A stretch of 64,000 nt of DNA. Source: Arabidopsis thaliana. Taxonomy: Eukaryota > Streptophyta > Magnoliopsida > Brassicales > Brassicaceae. A program made the translations under genes and the position numbers. Positions 23,392 to 34,323 of this stretch are shown piece by piece; positions within the stretch are counted from its first letter, which is position 1, and the number at the start of each line of letters is the position of its first letter. The notes under the pieces were generated by a model that was not told the DNA's origin, did not search any database, and worked only from the letters and a program-made list of their open reading frames with translations. The stretch covers positions 6,882,001 through 6,946,000 of the forward strand of contig NC_003076.8 of NCBI RefSeq assembly GCF_000001735.4, in the 5' to 3' direction.

Positions 23392-24604
23392 AAAACTCTT
23401 CGTGTTTTCAGGGGGAAAAGGGATTTTCATATATCCACTAATAACATCCTGATGAAGTTTATGATATATGTAATAATGACTTTGGCTTTTACAAAATGAC
23501 TTTGGCTTCTATAATAGGTTGATCTTGTGAGGTTTCAATCAATAAACAAGATCAGCATCAAATACCAACAGAACCGCTCTTTAACTTCATTGTACAGAAA
23601 CAACAGGCTATTTTTTTTCCCCTCTTCGTTGGCTAGTCATTGTTAATCACAAAACCAAGGGATGTCTTGGTGTTGTGTAGAAGTGGTTAAGTAAAAATGA
23701 GTATAGACTCAAATTCACTTCCAAAGCTCTAGGTGTTAGTTTTTTTGAGCATTAGATATCAATCAATTTAATCTCGGGTTATCTCCTATTAGCAAGCATG
23801 GATTCACTGTTAAGTTAGATGCGGATAAGCATGTCCTTAGCAAAAATGGGACAACAACAGAGTGCTCTGCTCTTATGCTTTTTTATTATCATTGAGGAAA
23901 ATGCTAATTACATCTGTGCATGTAATCAAAATTTGATTAAAGAGTGATAATGATGTTGCTCTACCTTTCCAAATCACTTCACATTCGTTGATGAAAAAAC
24001 ACTAAAAACAAAGTCTAATCTCAAATGCACACACAAGGAACAGAGAACTCTGTAAATATGACTATTTGATCATACACTACCAAACCCACATCGGATGCAC
24101 AAAAAGACTCAAATTTTACATTAAGAATCGAAAAAGTCTCACAAATGTTACATTTAATTTTCTTGGGAAAAAAACAAAAATCCAGAAATTTTCCTGGAAC
24201 AGAGAGAGTCCAAAAGAGGCAAAAAAATATATTAAATCGGTCATCACTAAAGGCTAAAAGCATCGTTGTCAACAAAAACCATATATCTAAAGGAGCACAA
24301 AAATAAAATAAAAATAAAGAGTATTTGATGAATAGAATTTGATTCAAAAGCAAACGATTATGATTAAGAAAGCAGAATCTTGAAGCCCAAGGCAACAACA
24401 AGACTCAGATTGAACTCAAGAAAAGAAAATCGGACCTTCGAAACAAAAGCAGATTGTGCAAGTGAAATGGAGACCAAGAGCATATAATCTACTATTCCAT
24501 GATTCAATAAATATGTAGAGAAAAAGGACGGAGAGTTCGATACCAAACTAGTTATTTCAAAATCTTGTTGGCCACTGTGAAGATAAAATATTGAATAAAG
24601 ATTG

Positions 24605-24830
24605 AGAAAATGTCGGAAAAACATCAATTTTTAAATTTGGGACGAAAAGACTTTGAATTTTCAAAATGTCATTTAAGTCATAAAGTTATTTTTGATTCTT
24701 TGATAAGTTTTGTTAACTGGATCATTTCAGACATGCAGTGAAATTTCCATAAACAGAGTTAACTTTTCGTTAGAAATTTCTGTTAAATCAAACGATGTCG
24801 TTTATGAGCTTATAACAAAAGGACGTCGGT
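24605..24830. other. Insertion specific to duplication copy B
   Basis: Homology with copy A stops after 'aataaagatt' and resumes at 'tagacggctgtgatttg'. The intervening ~225 bp ('gacgaaaagactttgaattt', 'aacgatgtcgtttatgagc') has no match in copy A. It could be a decayed transposon fragment; no clear terminal repeats were seen. Confidence 0.45.
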
Positions 24831-25245
24831 TTAGATAGACGGCTGTGATTTGTTATATTTTATCTGTTTAGATAGATTTTCCAACACAAGAAAACTCTTT
24901 GACAGCTGAGTGTTGCAGAGAGTAAGTAGGTTTAGGATCCTATCCTTCAATATAAAAGATAACTTTAAGTAGTAGTAGTACAGTGAACAAAAAAAAGTAG
25001 TAGTAGTACAGTGAACAAAAAAATTGGTCACAAAGCCGGATAGGTGTAAGAAGTAAAGGTTTTCATCTGCAAAAGAAATTGAGGTATTACAATCATCTCA
25101 CTCATATCATGCATCGTTTTCGTTACAAATCAAAATTATTGTTTCTGACAGTGTAATCTAGTGGCATATCTAAAAATTATATTTTAAATGACGAAGTGCA
25201 TCTGAAGTATTATATAATTCCAAATCATCTACGTTTTTACTGTTT

Positions 25246-25630
25246 ATTGAGATTTGTTTCGCTTTGCTTCGAATCTCGTTTTATTGGAGGCGATACTAAA
25301 TTCGTATAACGAAATCACCAACCTTTTCACAGTTTTAAATTAGTTTTTAATATAAAAATTGAGAGATAAGTGTTATTTCTCTTTTTCTTTTACGTAGATA
25401 TGCCAGTAAGTTTGAATCTAAATCGCTTCACACTCAACTGGTTCATTGCTTCGAACCTTCTTTTCATTGGAGGCAATACTCAATTCTTATAATTAAACCA
25501 CCAACTTTTTCATAATTTTCAATTCGATTTTCTTTGATAAAGTTTTGACAGATAAGTGTCATTTTATTTTCCTTTTAATTACCTAGATCTGCATGTAGTG
25601 TGAATCTAAAACTCACACTCAATTGGTTCA
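25246..25630. repeat. Degenerate ~190-bp tandem duplication
   Basis: Two diverged copies share 'cattggaggc.atact.aatt', 'aaccaccaactttttca', 'gataagtgt.att', and 'cacactcaa.tggttcattgc'. They start near 25250 and 25440, upstream of the intact MOB gene. Confidence 0.6.
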
Positions 25631-26645
25631 TTGCTCCAGTGAAAAATTGGCTGGAGAGTGATGGACCACAAACCTTTCATGTGGTACTCTTACCAATCCA
25701 TAAACACACTAATACCCAATAACAACAAAACTTTGCAAATAAAGATAATACCAAAAAAACAGATACCATTATATATTACTTCAAAAGGAAATGGAAAAAT
25801 TTCATACTATATAATAAATTCATGTTGTATTTATCTCTATGTAAAAACAAAAAACTTAATAAGAATAAGTAAATACATGTAACATCTTTTTTTGGTCAGA
25901 TATAAGCTTACCTATACATTTTTCTTTGTAAAAGCTACACAACTTTGCTAATCAATAATATTTTGTCCACAATCTTATTTTTTTCTACTAATAATTACAT
26001 TATATTTTTCTCTTTCCAAAATACCTAAAAGTGATATATCTCTAACTATTGTTTATATGAAAAGTTTAGGTTCTTGAGAAAGAAAGAAATCCATTAATTT
26101 TTTTATATATCAATTAGTCTTTTCCTAGAAATCAAGTATGGGAATCCACCTTCTTTATACCGAAACAAAAAATAAGTTTAAGGAAAAACTTGAAAAAGTG
26201 AAACATTTTCTTTTGTTTAGAACAATTTCTTTCCATAAACATAAACGCCTTATATGACTATTTTGTGAGCTTGCACCTTTTTTATTATTATATATATTAT
26301 ATATAAAGTCAGTGTTCAAAATATTCTATGAATTGGTCATGTGTATGTATGTGGGTATTATGATAAACCAATAAACTACATGAAGAAGTATTTCGATCAA
26401 TTACACCAAAAATTTGAAAACCTTAGAGCTAATAATGATTTGTTTTATTTTTGAAATTTAAATTGTATACTATTTATTGGTAACGTCTTCGCGTTGGACT
26501 TAAGAAAAAATGTTAGTAAAAAATGCAATCGCCTGGTAGAAGATTTTTAAACATATAATCCAGACGTTGATTCTTTGATTTTAGGTTGATCAAGCTTCGG
26601 TTATTTCTGCAAGTTTTCGTCCTCTGCCTCACTCTCTCTCCAGAC

Positions 26646-27996
26646 ATGGGTGGTTTTTTGGTTTTAAACAGCAGGTATCTTCCAAAGTTTCAATACATTT
26701 CTTTTTCATTCTCTCTGTTTTTGTATTAGTAAACTTTGTAATGTATTTTAGGTCTCAAGTTTACAGTTTGTATTGCTTGTTGATGGGGCAAAGTCCAAAT
26801 CCTGATAATCCCTAAAACTTAGCTTCTCCTTACTCTTGTGTTGTGTTTTACATTCAAACTACAACATGATGGATGATCATATTTTTTGTCTTACAGTAAC
26901 AATGTTGTGAGGACAGTTCCATCAAAGAAGAGGAAACATCCTGAATATAAGAGCAAGGTTAGTAGTATGGTTTAAATTATGACTCTGTGATCACATTTTT
27001 AAAAATTGTACGTAAAATTCTAATAAAACTTATAGGGATCTCAGATTCGCGAGCTTATCTCAGGGATTAGGAGTGACAATCTCAGAGAAGCTGTGAGACT
27101 ACCTCAAGGTGTAGACATTAACGAGTGGTTCGCCATGAACAGTTAAGACACAATCATTATCATCCATAGTTACTTTTTCCAAACTCGAGTGTTTCTTCTA
27201 AATTTGTTCTCGTGTCTTGTCTTTTAGCTGTAGATTTCTTCAACCAAATAAGCCTTTTGTATGCTACTCTTGAAGAGTTCTGCACACAGACCACTTGTCC
27301 AGTTATGAATGCTGGAAGGTAACTTTCTCACTTTTGATATTCTCATCCATATCAATTCAAATCCAAAGCTTCTTGATCGTAAAACAATAGTTGTAGCATA
27401 GTATCGATCTTTCTCGGTCTTATTGTTTTGCAGATATGAGTATAGATGGGCAGATGGAACTACTATAACTAAGCCAAAAACGGTTTCAGCCCCTAAATAT
27501 GTTGAGTATCTCATTGATTGGGTTGAAACTGAGATCGATAACGAAGCCATCTTCCCGAAAAACCCTGGTATATGTGAAGCTGATACGTAGTTTTAAACAT
27601 CATTAGGTTGGTTTTAATTTGTAACACGTGTTTCTTTCTTTCTTATTCAGGAGAACCATTCCCTCCAAACTTTGAGGATTTCGTGAAGCGGATTTTGAGA
27701 AAGTTGTTTCGTGTCTATGCACACATCTATTATTCTCACTTTCATGAGATTGTGGCTCTCAACGAACAAGCTCATCTCAACACTTGTTTCAAGCATTTTC
27801 TTCTATTCGTATCTGTGAGTTGATGAATCTTCCATGGAATCATTTTGTGTTCTTAGGAATGTTCTCATATAGCTGATGGTAAGAGTTTGTATATTTAACG
27901 ACGATTTTTCGGAACATGCAGGAGTTCCAGTTGGTTGATAAAGAAAAAGAGATGGCTCCTATTAAAAGTCTAGTGGAAACTATGTTGGACCAATAG
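26646..27996 (+). CDS. MOB1/phocein-family kinase activator-like protein (2B type)
   Basis: Seven exons: 26646-26674, 26897-26957, 27036-27141, 27228-27318, 27434-27567, 27651-27814 and 27922-27996. They total 219 aa in one consistent frame. Conserved MOB features are present: [32 protein letters not shown], the zinc Cys pair [10 protein letters not shown], the zinc His pair [17 protein letters not shown], and [16 protein letters not shown]. The N-terminus (MGGFLVLNS, then a basic [14 protein letters not shown]) is diverged from the canonical MSLFGL start. MOB proteins bind and activate NDR-type AGC kinases in cell-division and growth control. This corresponds to At5g20440 as I recall. It is the intact member of a tandem pair. 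Confidence 0.88.
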
Positions 27997-28683
27997 AAAA
28001 CTCTTCATGTTTTCAGGGGGAAAGGGATTTTCATATATCCCACCAATAACATCCAGAAGAAGTTTATGATTTATGTAATAATGACTTTGCCTTTTACAAA
28101 GCGAGTTGATGTAATGCAAACTATTATTGATCTTGTGAGGTTTCATTCATTAAATAGGACCAGACCATAGCCAAATTATGTCTTTAATGATGCCAAAAGG
28201 CTGTGTTTTGGAACCAGCAGAACCTCTTTTTAACTTCATTGTTCAGAAACTACAGGCTATTTTTTCTCTTCTCGTAGCTAGAAATTTGCAGAGCATAATT
28301 TTGCTAAAAGTCCTCTGATATATCATGTGAGGTCTTGCGAGAATTCAAGAGAATTAATATCAAGGCAGGTGGTGTTTGATACAACAAACTATGGATATGG
28401 ATATGGGGAGGTCAATATGATGTCTATCATACCAGAAATCAATGATGATGCTTGGAGTGTTATGGAGTCAAGTTGGGAAGATCTTAAAAAGTGGAAAATG
28501 AAAGGAACTCAGTAGTCAAACCAAAAACTAAGTGAACTAATGATGTGAAGAGACTCTCAGAATTCATTTCCAAAGCTGTAAGTGCATATAAATAACTAAA
28601 ACAACATCTATCCTGAAATAACATATAAATAACATCAAAATAACTCCTTAGGTAAAGACTGCATCAAACACACCTATGCCATT
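27997..28683. other. MOB 3' flank and shared flank block
   Basis: No convincing gene. Positions 28440-28590 resemble 38690-38860 (shared 'aagtcaagttgggaagatc', 'catttccaaagctgta'), which marks another local duplication. A 62-codon frame at 28327-28515 lies partly in this block. Confidence 0.5.
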
Positions 28684-30811
28684 TTATGATGGACTGCCTT
28701 CTTCACGACTGAGTAAGAAGCTGAGACTTGGTTTCTCGTGGATCAATTGAGAAAGCTCAATGTCATTTACATCACTTGCTGCATTGATTTTGATAAATCC
28801 TCCACCGCGAATGGGATGCTGTGTTTTGATTCATTGCCTAGCGTTAGTTACGGAAGCTTATTAAAGAGATTTGACCACTAAATTTTTAGATTACCTCGAG
28901 TCCTCGGCCAAAAGGGACGAACCGGCATGGTTCGAGTCCACCATGACTTTACTATTTTGTTAATTTTCTAACGGATCCTCAAACTTACATTGTTTGCTTT
29001 CATTATATTTAGGTAACTTCTCAGGCTTCCCACAATACGTTGCCAATGAACAATCCGTTCTTTTGGGTTTGAGAATGGCCATGGTGCCTGTATCATGTAA
29101 ACATGTCTTATACACTATATTGACAAGTAAATGACATCTAACCTAAATGAATCAGCGGATCTATAAATCGATAAACACAGACGTAATAAAGAAGACATTA
29201 CCTGTTTACAATACTCAAGGTGAGGAAGGATCTCTTTCTTTAGATTATCTCTCATCATTCCATAAATCTTCTGGAGGAAATCAATAAGCTGCTTCTTGAA
29301 AAGCATTGCAGGGCACTTTGGTACGACTTGGCTTTGTCTATCCAGATAAGAGACTAGAACACCACTCATCAATCCCTATTTGGATTGTAAAGAAGACACA
29401 ACATTATACAGGAATTGAAGCAAATAAATGTTAAGGAAGATAATATTTTTATATAAATTAGATTTGCAGCTTCTTACTTTGGACGATAGCATTGTAGAGC
29501 TTCTGAATGTGCGTTGCAGTACGCAAACTAACATGGCTGAATTAGATAACCAATACGCCAAAACCTCGTTATTATCTGAAACCTTGTAACTATCTGAAAC
29601 CTGTAATGGAAGAAAACAGTTTTCATATTGATATTCAAAAACTTTTCAAAGTTTAGGTTTTTTAGAACATGTTGATTTAGTTGATAAATGTTTATGAACA
29701 ATGAAGCAAGAAAGAATCAGCTTACTTCAATGGCGGAGGCTATTATTTTCACGATACGGTCAAAGATGTTGGTTCTTTCGACTTCAAAAGATCTCCAGTG
29801 AAGGAGACATTTGTAAATGACACATGCAGCAACAGGCTTGCCTCCATCATATCCAAGGTTTTGTGAGATGCACTTCACTAGTACTTCCTGGCTTTCCTGA
29901 TTGACACCAAGCCAAAATTACATGAATAAATAAGTCTTTTTTTATTGACCTGGGTGATGACATAGTGACGATACTAGCACAGAGCACTAGGTTAGTTGAT
30001 TACCGATTCACAAAGCTGATCTACTCTTCTTGTCACATTTTCAAGTTTTGTGGTCAGTTCCAAATTTCTAGCCTCTGCCAGGGACAAAGCTTTTCTCAAG
30101 TCTTCTGCTGCTTGTTGTTCAGACTGGAGCGAAGCCTGTAATGAAAAATGTTTTAAACTAACATATCCACTTCACAAATGGTGACATAGCGACGATACTA
30201 GCACAAAGCACTAGGTTAGATGATTACCGATTCACAAAGCTGATCTACTCTTCTTGTCACATTTTCAAGATTTGTGGCCAGCTCCGAATTTCGAGCCTCT
30301 GCCTCTGAGAAAGCATTTCTCAAGTCTTCTGCTGCTTGTCGTTCAGACTGAAGCGAAGCCTGAAATAAAAATATGATTTAAACAAACACATCCACTTCAC
30401 AATATAAGTGGCCTAATCAACGTATATCTACTAACTTTTGATAGTGAATATATAAAAGGATGATCTCATAAGTTAAAAACAGATACCTTTAGAGCTTCCA
30501 CCTCTGATGTTAATGAATTGAATTTTTCAGTATCCTCAGAATTCTCCTTAATGACTTGAGGAGCTTCTTCAATAGCTTTCCTTGCAGTCTCCTGTTCTCT
30601 AATCACATCAGCTTTTGCTTCTTCAGCTAGCAAGCACATTGCGTGCAAAGCCTCCTGTAGTTTTGCATATTCAAAAGCAACAACTTTTGCAAACGATTCA
30701 GGGTCTCTTAATGTATAAGTTGGGTACAAGAATGACAGACACTAATGAAGAGGGTTCTATGATAATGACCTGAAGAATCCTAGTAACAGCCTCAGTAAAA
30801 GGTTCCAAGTC
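28684..30811 (-). pseudogene. Motor-less myosin XI tail copy, C-terminally damaged
   Basis: Recognisable exons in order: DLEPFTEAVTRILQ (30811-30770); a coiled-coil exon ending [17 protein letters not shown] (to 30487); two near-identical ASLQSE... coil exons (about 30360-30229 and 30136-30003); [50 protein letters not shown]; and APWPFSNPKERIVHW, ending KANN. These all splice in phase 0, so a headless protein is possible, stopping at 28970-28968. Exons for the second half of the DIL domain are missing. The last exons (28684-28930) are fused out of frame, and one base is lost in the 'CAAGTGGATG' equivalent. No motor or IQ exons exist. It probably corresponds to At5g20450, annotated as myosin-like. 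It could instead be a short expressed gene. Confidence 0.65.
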
Positions 30812-32803
30812 CTGTGACATTTATAGACGATACCCAAATTGAAGAAACAATGAACAAACATGATTTCTTGTATACATATAATCATATGTAACAGAAATTG
30901 AGAAAACGAATTGATTCATAAGTTGAGCAAACGAAAGACGCTGCCGTGTTCATAAATGATCTGGAACATGTTGAGAGAGTACACATAAACATGTTGAAAT
31001 AGTACATACATTATTCTAAAAATGATGAAACAGAACAACAATGAAGCAAGAAACAACCAACTTCAAATTTTAACAAAAGAAAAAGAAAAGAAAAGAAAAA
31101 GCAATCAACTTCAAATCCATATGTACCATCATCTTCAAATCAGAGCCACCCGCTAAGAAACGGCTTGAACAAGACGAGATTCACCAGTGAAAGGAGTTCG
31201 AAATTGAGAATCTACTACGAAACAAGCTACACGAAACCAGTCGGAGGATTACAAAATCGCCGATTTGGGGAGGGACTAAGTTGGGATATTCTTCGCTTGA
31301 AGTGCTCGTGAGTGACTGAGTAGGCTTAGTATTGGGCTTTGGTATTTGGGCTTTAAAGTTTTGGTCTACATAAAGGGTTTAACGATGATAACAATTAGGT
31401 CCCTTAGTTTTTTTTATTGGTTTTTAGTTTTTGGTTTTTGATTTTTGTAGTTTTTGATTTTTGTTGTAGATTTTAGTTTTTGCAAAATCATGAATGGAAA
31501 TTTGTTTAATTTATAGTTTTCTACATATTAATTTTAAATGTTTATAGTTTTCTACATATTAATTTTAAATGTTTTTAAATTGTGTATTTTTTATATATAT
31601 TTTGTGTTTAAAATAAAAATTAGTTAAAACTTCACAGAATAATGTTTTAGTTTTAGATGAAAATCTATGGAATAGGGTTTTACGTTTTTTTTGGATAGGC
31701 TAATAAGATTTTATGTTTGGATGAATTGGTAAATGGTAAAAATAGCATAATTAAATAATAATAGTAAATTAAAAAATAAATGTTACGTAAGTTTAATGTT
31801 CCAATATAAGACACTTTAAACGTAAGTTTAGACAATATAGGCACTTTCCAAGTTAGAAGCACTTTTCCTTCTTTTTGAAGGAAAACTTGACTTTTATACC
31901 CCTTAACTAAACAATCGAAAACAATAATTAAATATATATCTTAACCAAACAATTAAAAAAATAAAAGAATTTAGATACGTAGTTATTAATATAGACCATT
32001 AGATTGAAAAATAAAAATTAAGATCTATGAGATTAAAGACAATAAATGGATTAATTTTTTGATGTTATATATCTGATTAGAAAAAGGTATTTCTCTTCGT
32101 CTCTAGAACTAAATCTCTCTCTCTAAAAAAACAATTGTTTCTCCGTTTCTCCTTCCTGAAGATCGTTTTTTCATATATCCATAGTAGTTTAAAAACGAAG
32201 CAGAGAGATGTTGAAAATCGTTTCTCATGGAATTAATCGATTATTCTCTGTGAAGTTCTTTAATCCACACAACTTTCCTCATGAACATGATAATAGTAGT
32301 AAATGGAGGTTTTTCCTATGGTTACTCTAGACGAAGGAGGATCTCCTTGTGTTGGACAGGTTTGTGATTTCTTTCCATGGATTAAAAAAATTTGATTGTT
32401 TGTTTATGATGAACGATTCTTTGGCTACGGAAGAGTGTCATGGAGTTCTGGCGAATTCTTTGGCTATGTTTGGTGATTTCGTTTTTAATCAAGTTGGGAA
32501 CCAATAGGAAACAACTAAGCATACAACATAGATTAGAAGAGATATCAAGATGGATCTAATTTAAGTAAGATTTGGCGACTAATTCTAGATGATTAGGGTT
32601 ATTTGTGATTTATTACAAGGCATTTGTGTTCTCATTGATTTGGCGAGTAATTCTGTATAACTAGGGTTATTTGTGTTTTCTTAAAAAGAATTTGTGTTCT
32701 TGTTGAAATCTTGTTCATTGGAATTATTTGTGTTTGGTAAATCTTCATTGGTGGCTAAGGATGTGTTTGTAGCTCTTACGGCGTTTGTTATTGGTGATGT
32801 CCA

Positions 32804-32897
32804 TTATGGATGGCAAATTATGGATGGCACATTATGGATGATGAATCATGGATGACATATTATGGATGACGCATCATGGATTGTATATTATGGATTG
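32804..32897. repeat. Short tandem repeat based on 'attatggatgg'
   Basis: About six imperfect copies of a 16-17-bp unit ('ttatggatggcacattatgg', 'tcatggatgacatattatgg'). Confidence 0.75.
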
Positions 32898-33007
32898 ATA
32901 TGGTGAGATTTGTAAATCTTTTGGTCTTACATGTTAAGAGTAAAAGATGAAGAATTGGAGAAGCATGTCTAACATCCTAAAAACAAGCTATATGCGGTTG
33001 ATTTGCT

Positions 33008-33327
33008 ACAAATAAATTTTTGGTATCCATAATAACAAGTCCATTTAAATATATCCATTCAGAAACCTTTCTACTGATCCGTATCCATTCTATATACCAT
33101 GTCAATAATAATAGGAGATTCGATTAACCGTGTTTTGTAAAGAAACCAAAGTTCCATGTCCATAAGGTTTTGAAGGTGGAGGTCTCTGCAAACTGAAAAA
33201 AAAATCAACAAACAATTTTTTGGTGTCCATAATAACGAATCCATTTCAATATATCCATTCGGAAACCTTTTTACTGATCTATATCCATTTTATATAACAT
33301 GTCCATGATAACAGGAGATTCGATTAA
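33008..33327. repeat. Direct duplication of ~120 bp
   Basis: 33008-33128 and 33206-33327 align with about 10-15% mismatch (shared 'ttttttggt.tccataataac', 'atatccattc.gaaacctt', 'aggagattcgattaac'). A 77-bp spacer separates them. Confidence 0.8.
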
Positions 33328-33439
33328 CTGAAATCTCGATGCTACGTAGATGAAACGAGTTTGACACATGAGAGAGAGCAAAAATCAAATCAAGCCGCCA
33401 TTGTTGAAGAAGAAGAAGTTTCTTCTCATTTTTTACAAA

Positions 33440-33540
33440 GATGAAGAGAGAGAGAGAGGTGAAGAGAGAGAGAGAGAGATGAAGAGAGAGAGAGAGAGAA
33501 AGAGAGAGATGAAGAGAGAGAGAGAGAAAAAGAGAAAACG
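33440..33540. repeat. (GA)n microsatellite
   Basis: A purine tract of GA dinucleotides interrupted by 'gatgaa'. It produces an artificial Arg/Glu-rich plus-strand frame. Confidence 0.95.
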
Positions 33541-34323
33541 TGGGTTAAGAGAATATTTTAGTTAAGAGGGTATTTTAGTAAAATAACATAAAAAAAGTGC
33601 CTAATCTTTTGAAAGTGCCTAAACACGGAAATAGTTTTAAAAAAGTGTGTAAAAGTGTAATATTCTCTTTAAAAAAACCACAAAACTTGGTTTTTAAATT
33701 CTATGATGAAATAGTTAAAAGCTCATAAAATCTGGTTTTCCTATTTTTTAGGAAATCTACTTTTTGTAGAATCATGAACGGGTAATTATTTGGATTTTGC
33801 AAAATCAAAATCCAAAAATTACTTCAAAAACTCCAGCCGTGTCCCGTGTCTAGTTTTTTGGTTTTTGATTATTTGTAAATATATTTTTTTCACCTTTCGA
33901 TATTTTTTAAGAAATTAGTTTCTTAAAAACATTTAGGGAAACTAGTATTTTTTTAATGGTTTCTCTAAACATAAAGTAGAAAGTAGAGACCATGATTTTC
34001 AGCTTTTTGTGGAAAGCTTTTATTTTTAGGAAATAAGGTTTCCTTTTTATTTATTATTATAAAACTTTTATCAACGAAAAACTAAAAATCAATTAAAAAT
34101 CTTTCGTCGTTCATAACCTAAAGAATTTGGATGGGATATGGAGGAATGCCATGTTGATTGATAAAGCAGAATTGGCTCCTCTTAAATATAAGTTATGAGT
34201 CGTTTATTGCAACAACACTCAAACCAGCAAAATATATAAATAACTAAATTAAAATCCATCCCAAAAAAAAGATTGAATACATTCTCAATGCAGGACTACA
34301 TCGTCAAACACACCAATGCCAGT

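Larger units (their letters stand above)
21414..23740. repeat. Segmental tandem duplication, copy A
   Basis: Copy A carries the CLSY2 leader (21414-22170), the 'tagacggctgtgatttg' block, and MOB exons 4-7 with 3' flank. It aligns by eye with copy B (23855-28590) in the same orientation. The shared segments are 21414-22170 with 23855-24595, 22385-22585 with 24830-25025, and 22628-23620 with 27228-28290. Copy A lacks the equivalent of about 25.03-27.22 kb. Confidence 0.85.
23392..26645. other. Gene-free stretch between the two MOB genes
   Basis: Contains the MOB 3' flank, an orphan copy of the CLSY2 leader (23855-24600), an insertion (about 24605-24830), a degenerate tandem duplication (25246-25630), and a very AT-rich promoter stretch before the intact MOB gene. 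Six-frame reading shows no domain-bearing protein. Confidence 0.6.
23855..28590. repeat. Segmental tandem duplication, copy B
   Basis: Direct-orientation partner of copy A (21414-23740). It includes an orphan CLSY2 leader at 23855-24600 and the complete MOB gene. It is larger than copy A because copy A lost about 2.2 kb and copy B carries an insertion near 24.6-24.8 kb. Confidence 0.85.
31260..34280. other. Gene-free AT-rich region between two myosin-tail copies
   Basis: About 3 kb without domain-bearing frames. It contains T-rich 'tttttgatttttg' stretches near 31.4 kb, ATGGATG-type short repeats, a 120-bp direct duplication and a GA microsatellite. A similar 22-bp word ('tttttg.a.aatcatgaa.gg') appears at about 31476-31497 and 33762-33783, which might mark the ends of an insertion. 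Likely decayed transposon-derived DNA; the family is not identified. Confidence 0.45.

Noticed and set aside
28327..28515. A 62-codon plus-strand frame after the MOB gene
   Set aside because: Part of it recurs at 38.7 kb but with frameshifts, so the protein is not conserved; treated as a duplicated non-coding flank or relic.
28915..28955. A tRNA B-box-like word (GGTTCGAGTCC) on the plus strand
   Set aside because: It falls in the remnant of a myosin exon (EDSNNA-type reading on the minus strand), and the same region in the other copies is coding. No cloverleaf or A box is apparent nearby.
33368..33565. A 65-codon Arg/Glu-rich plus-strand frame
   Set aside because: It is a direct read of the GA microsatellite at 33440-33540 and is not a credible gene.
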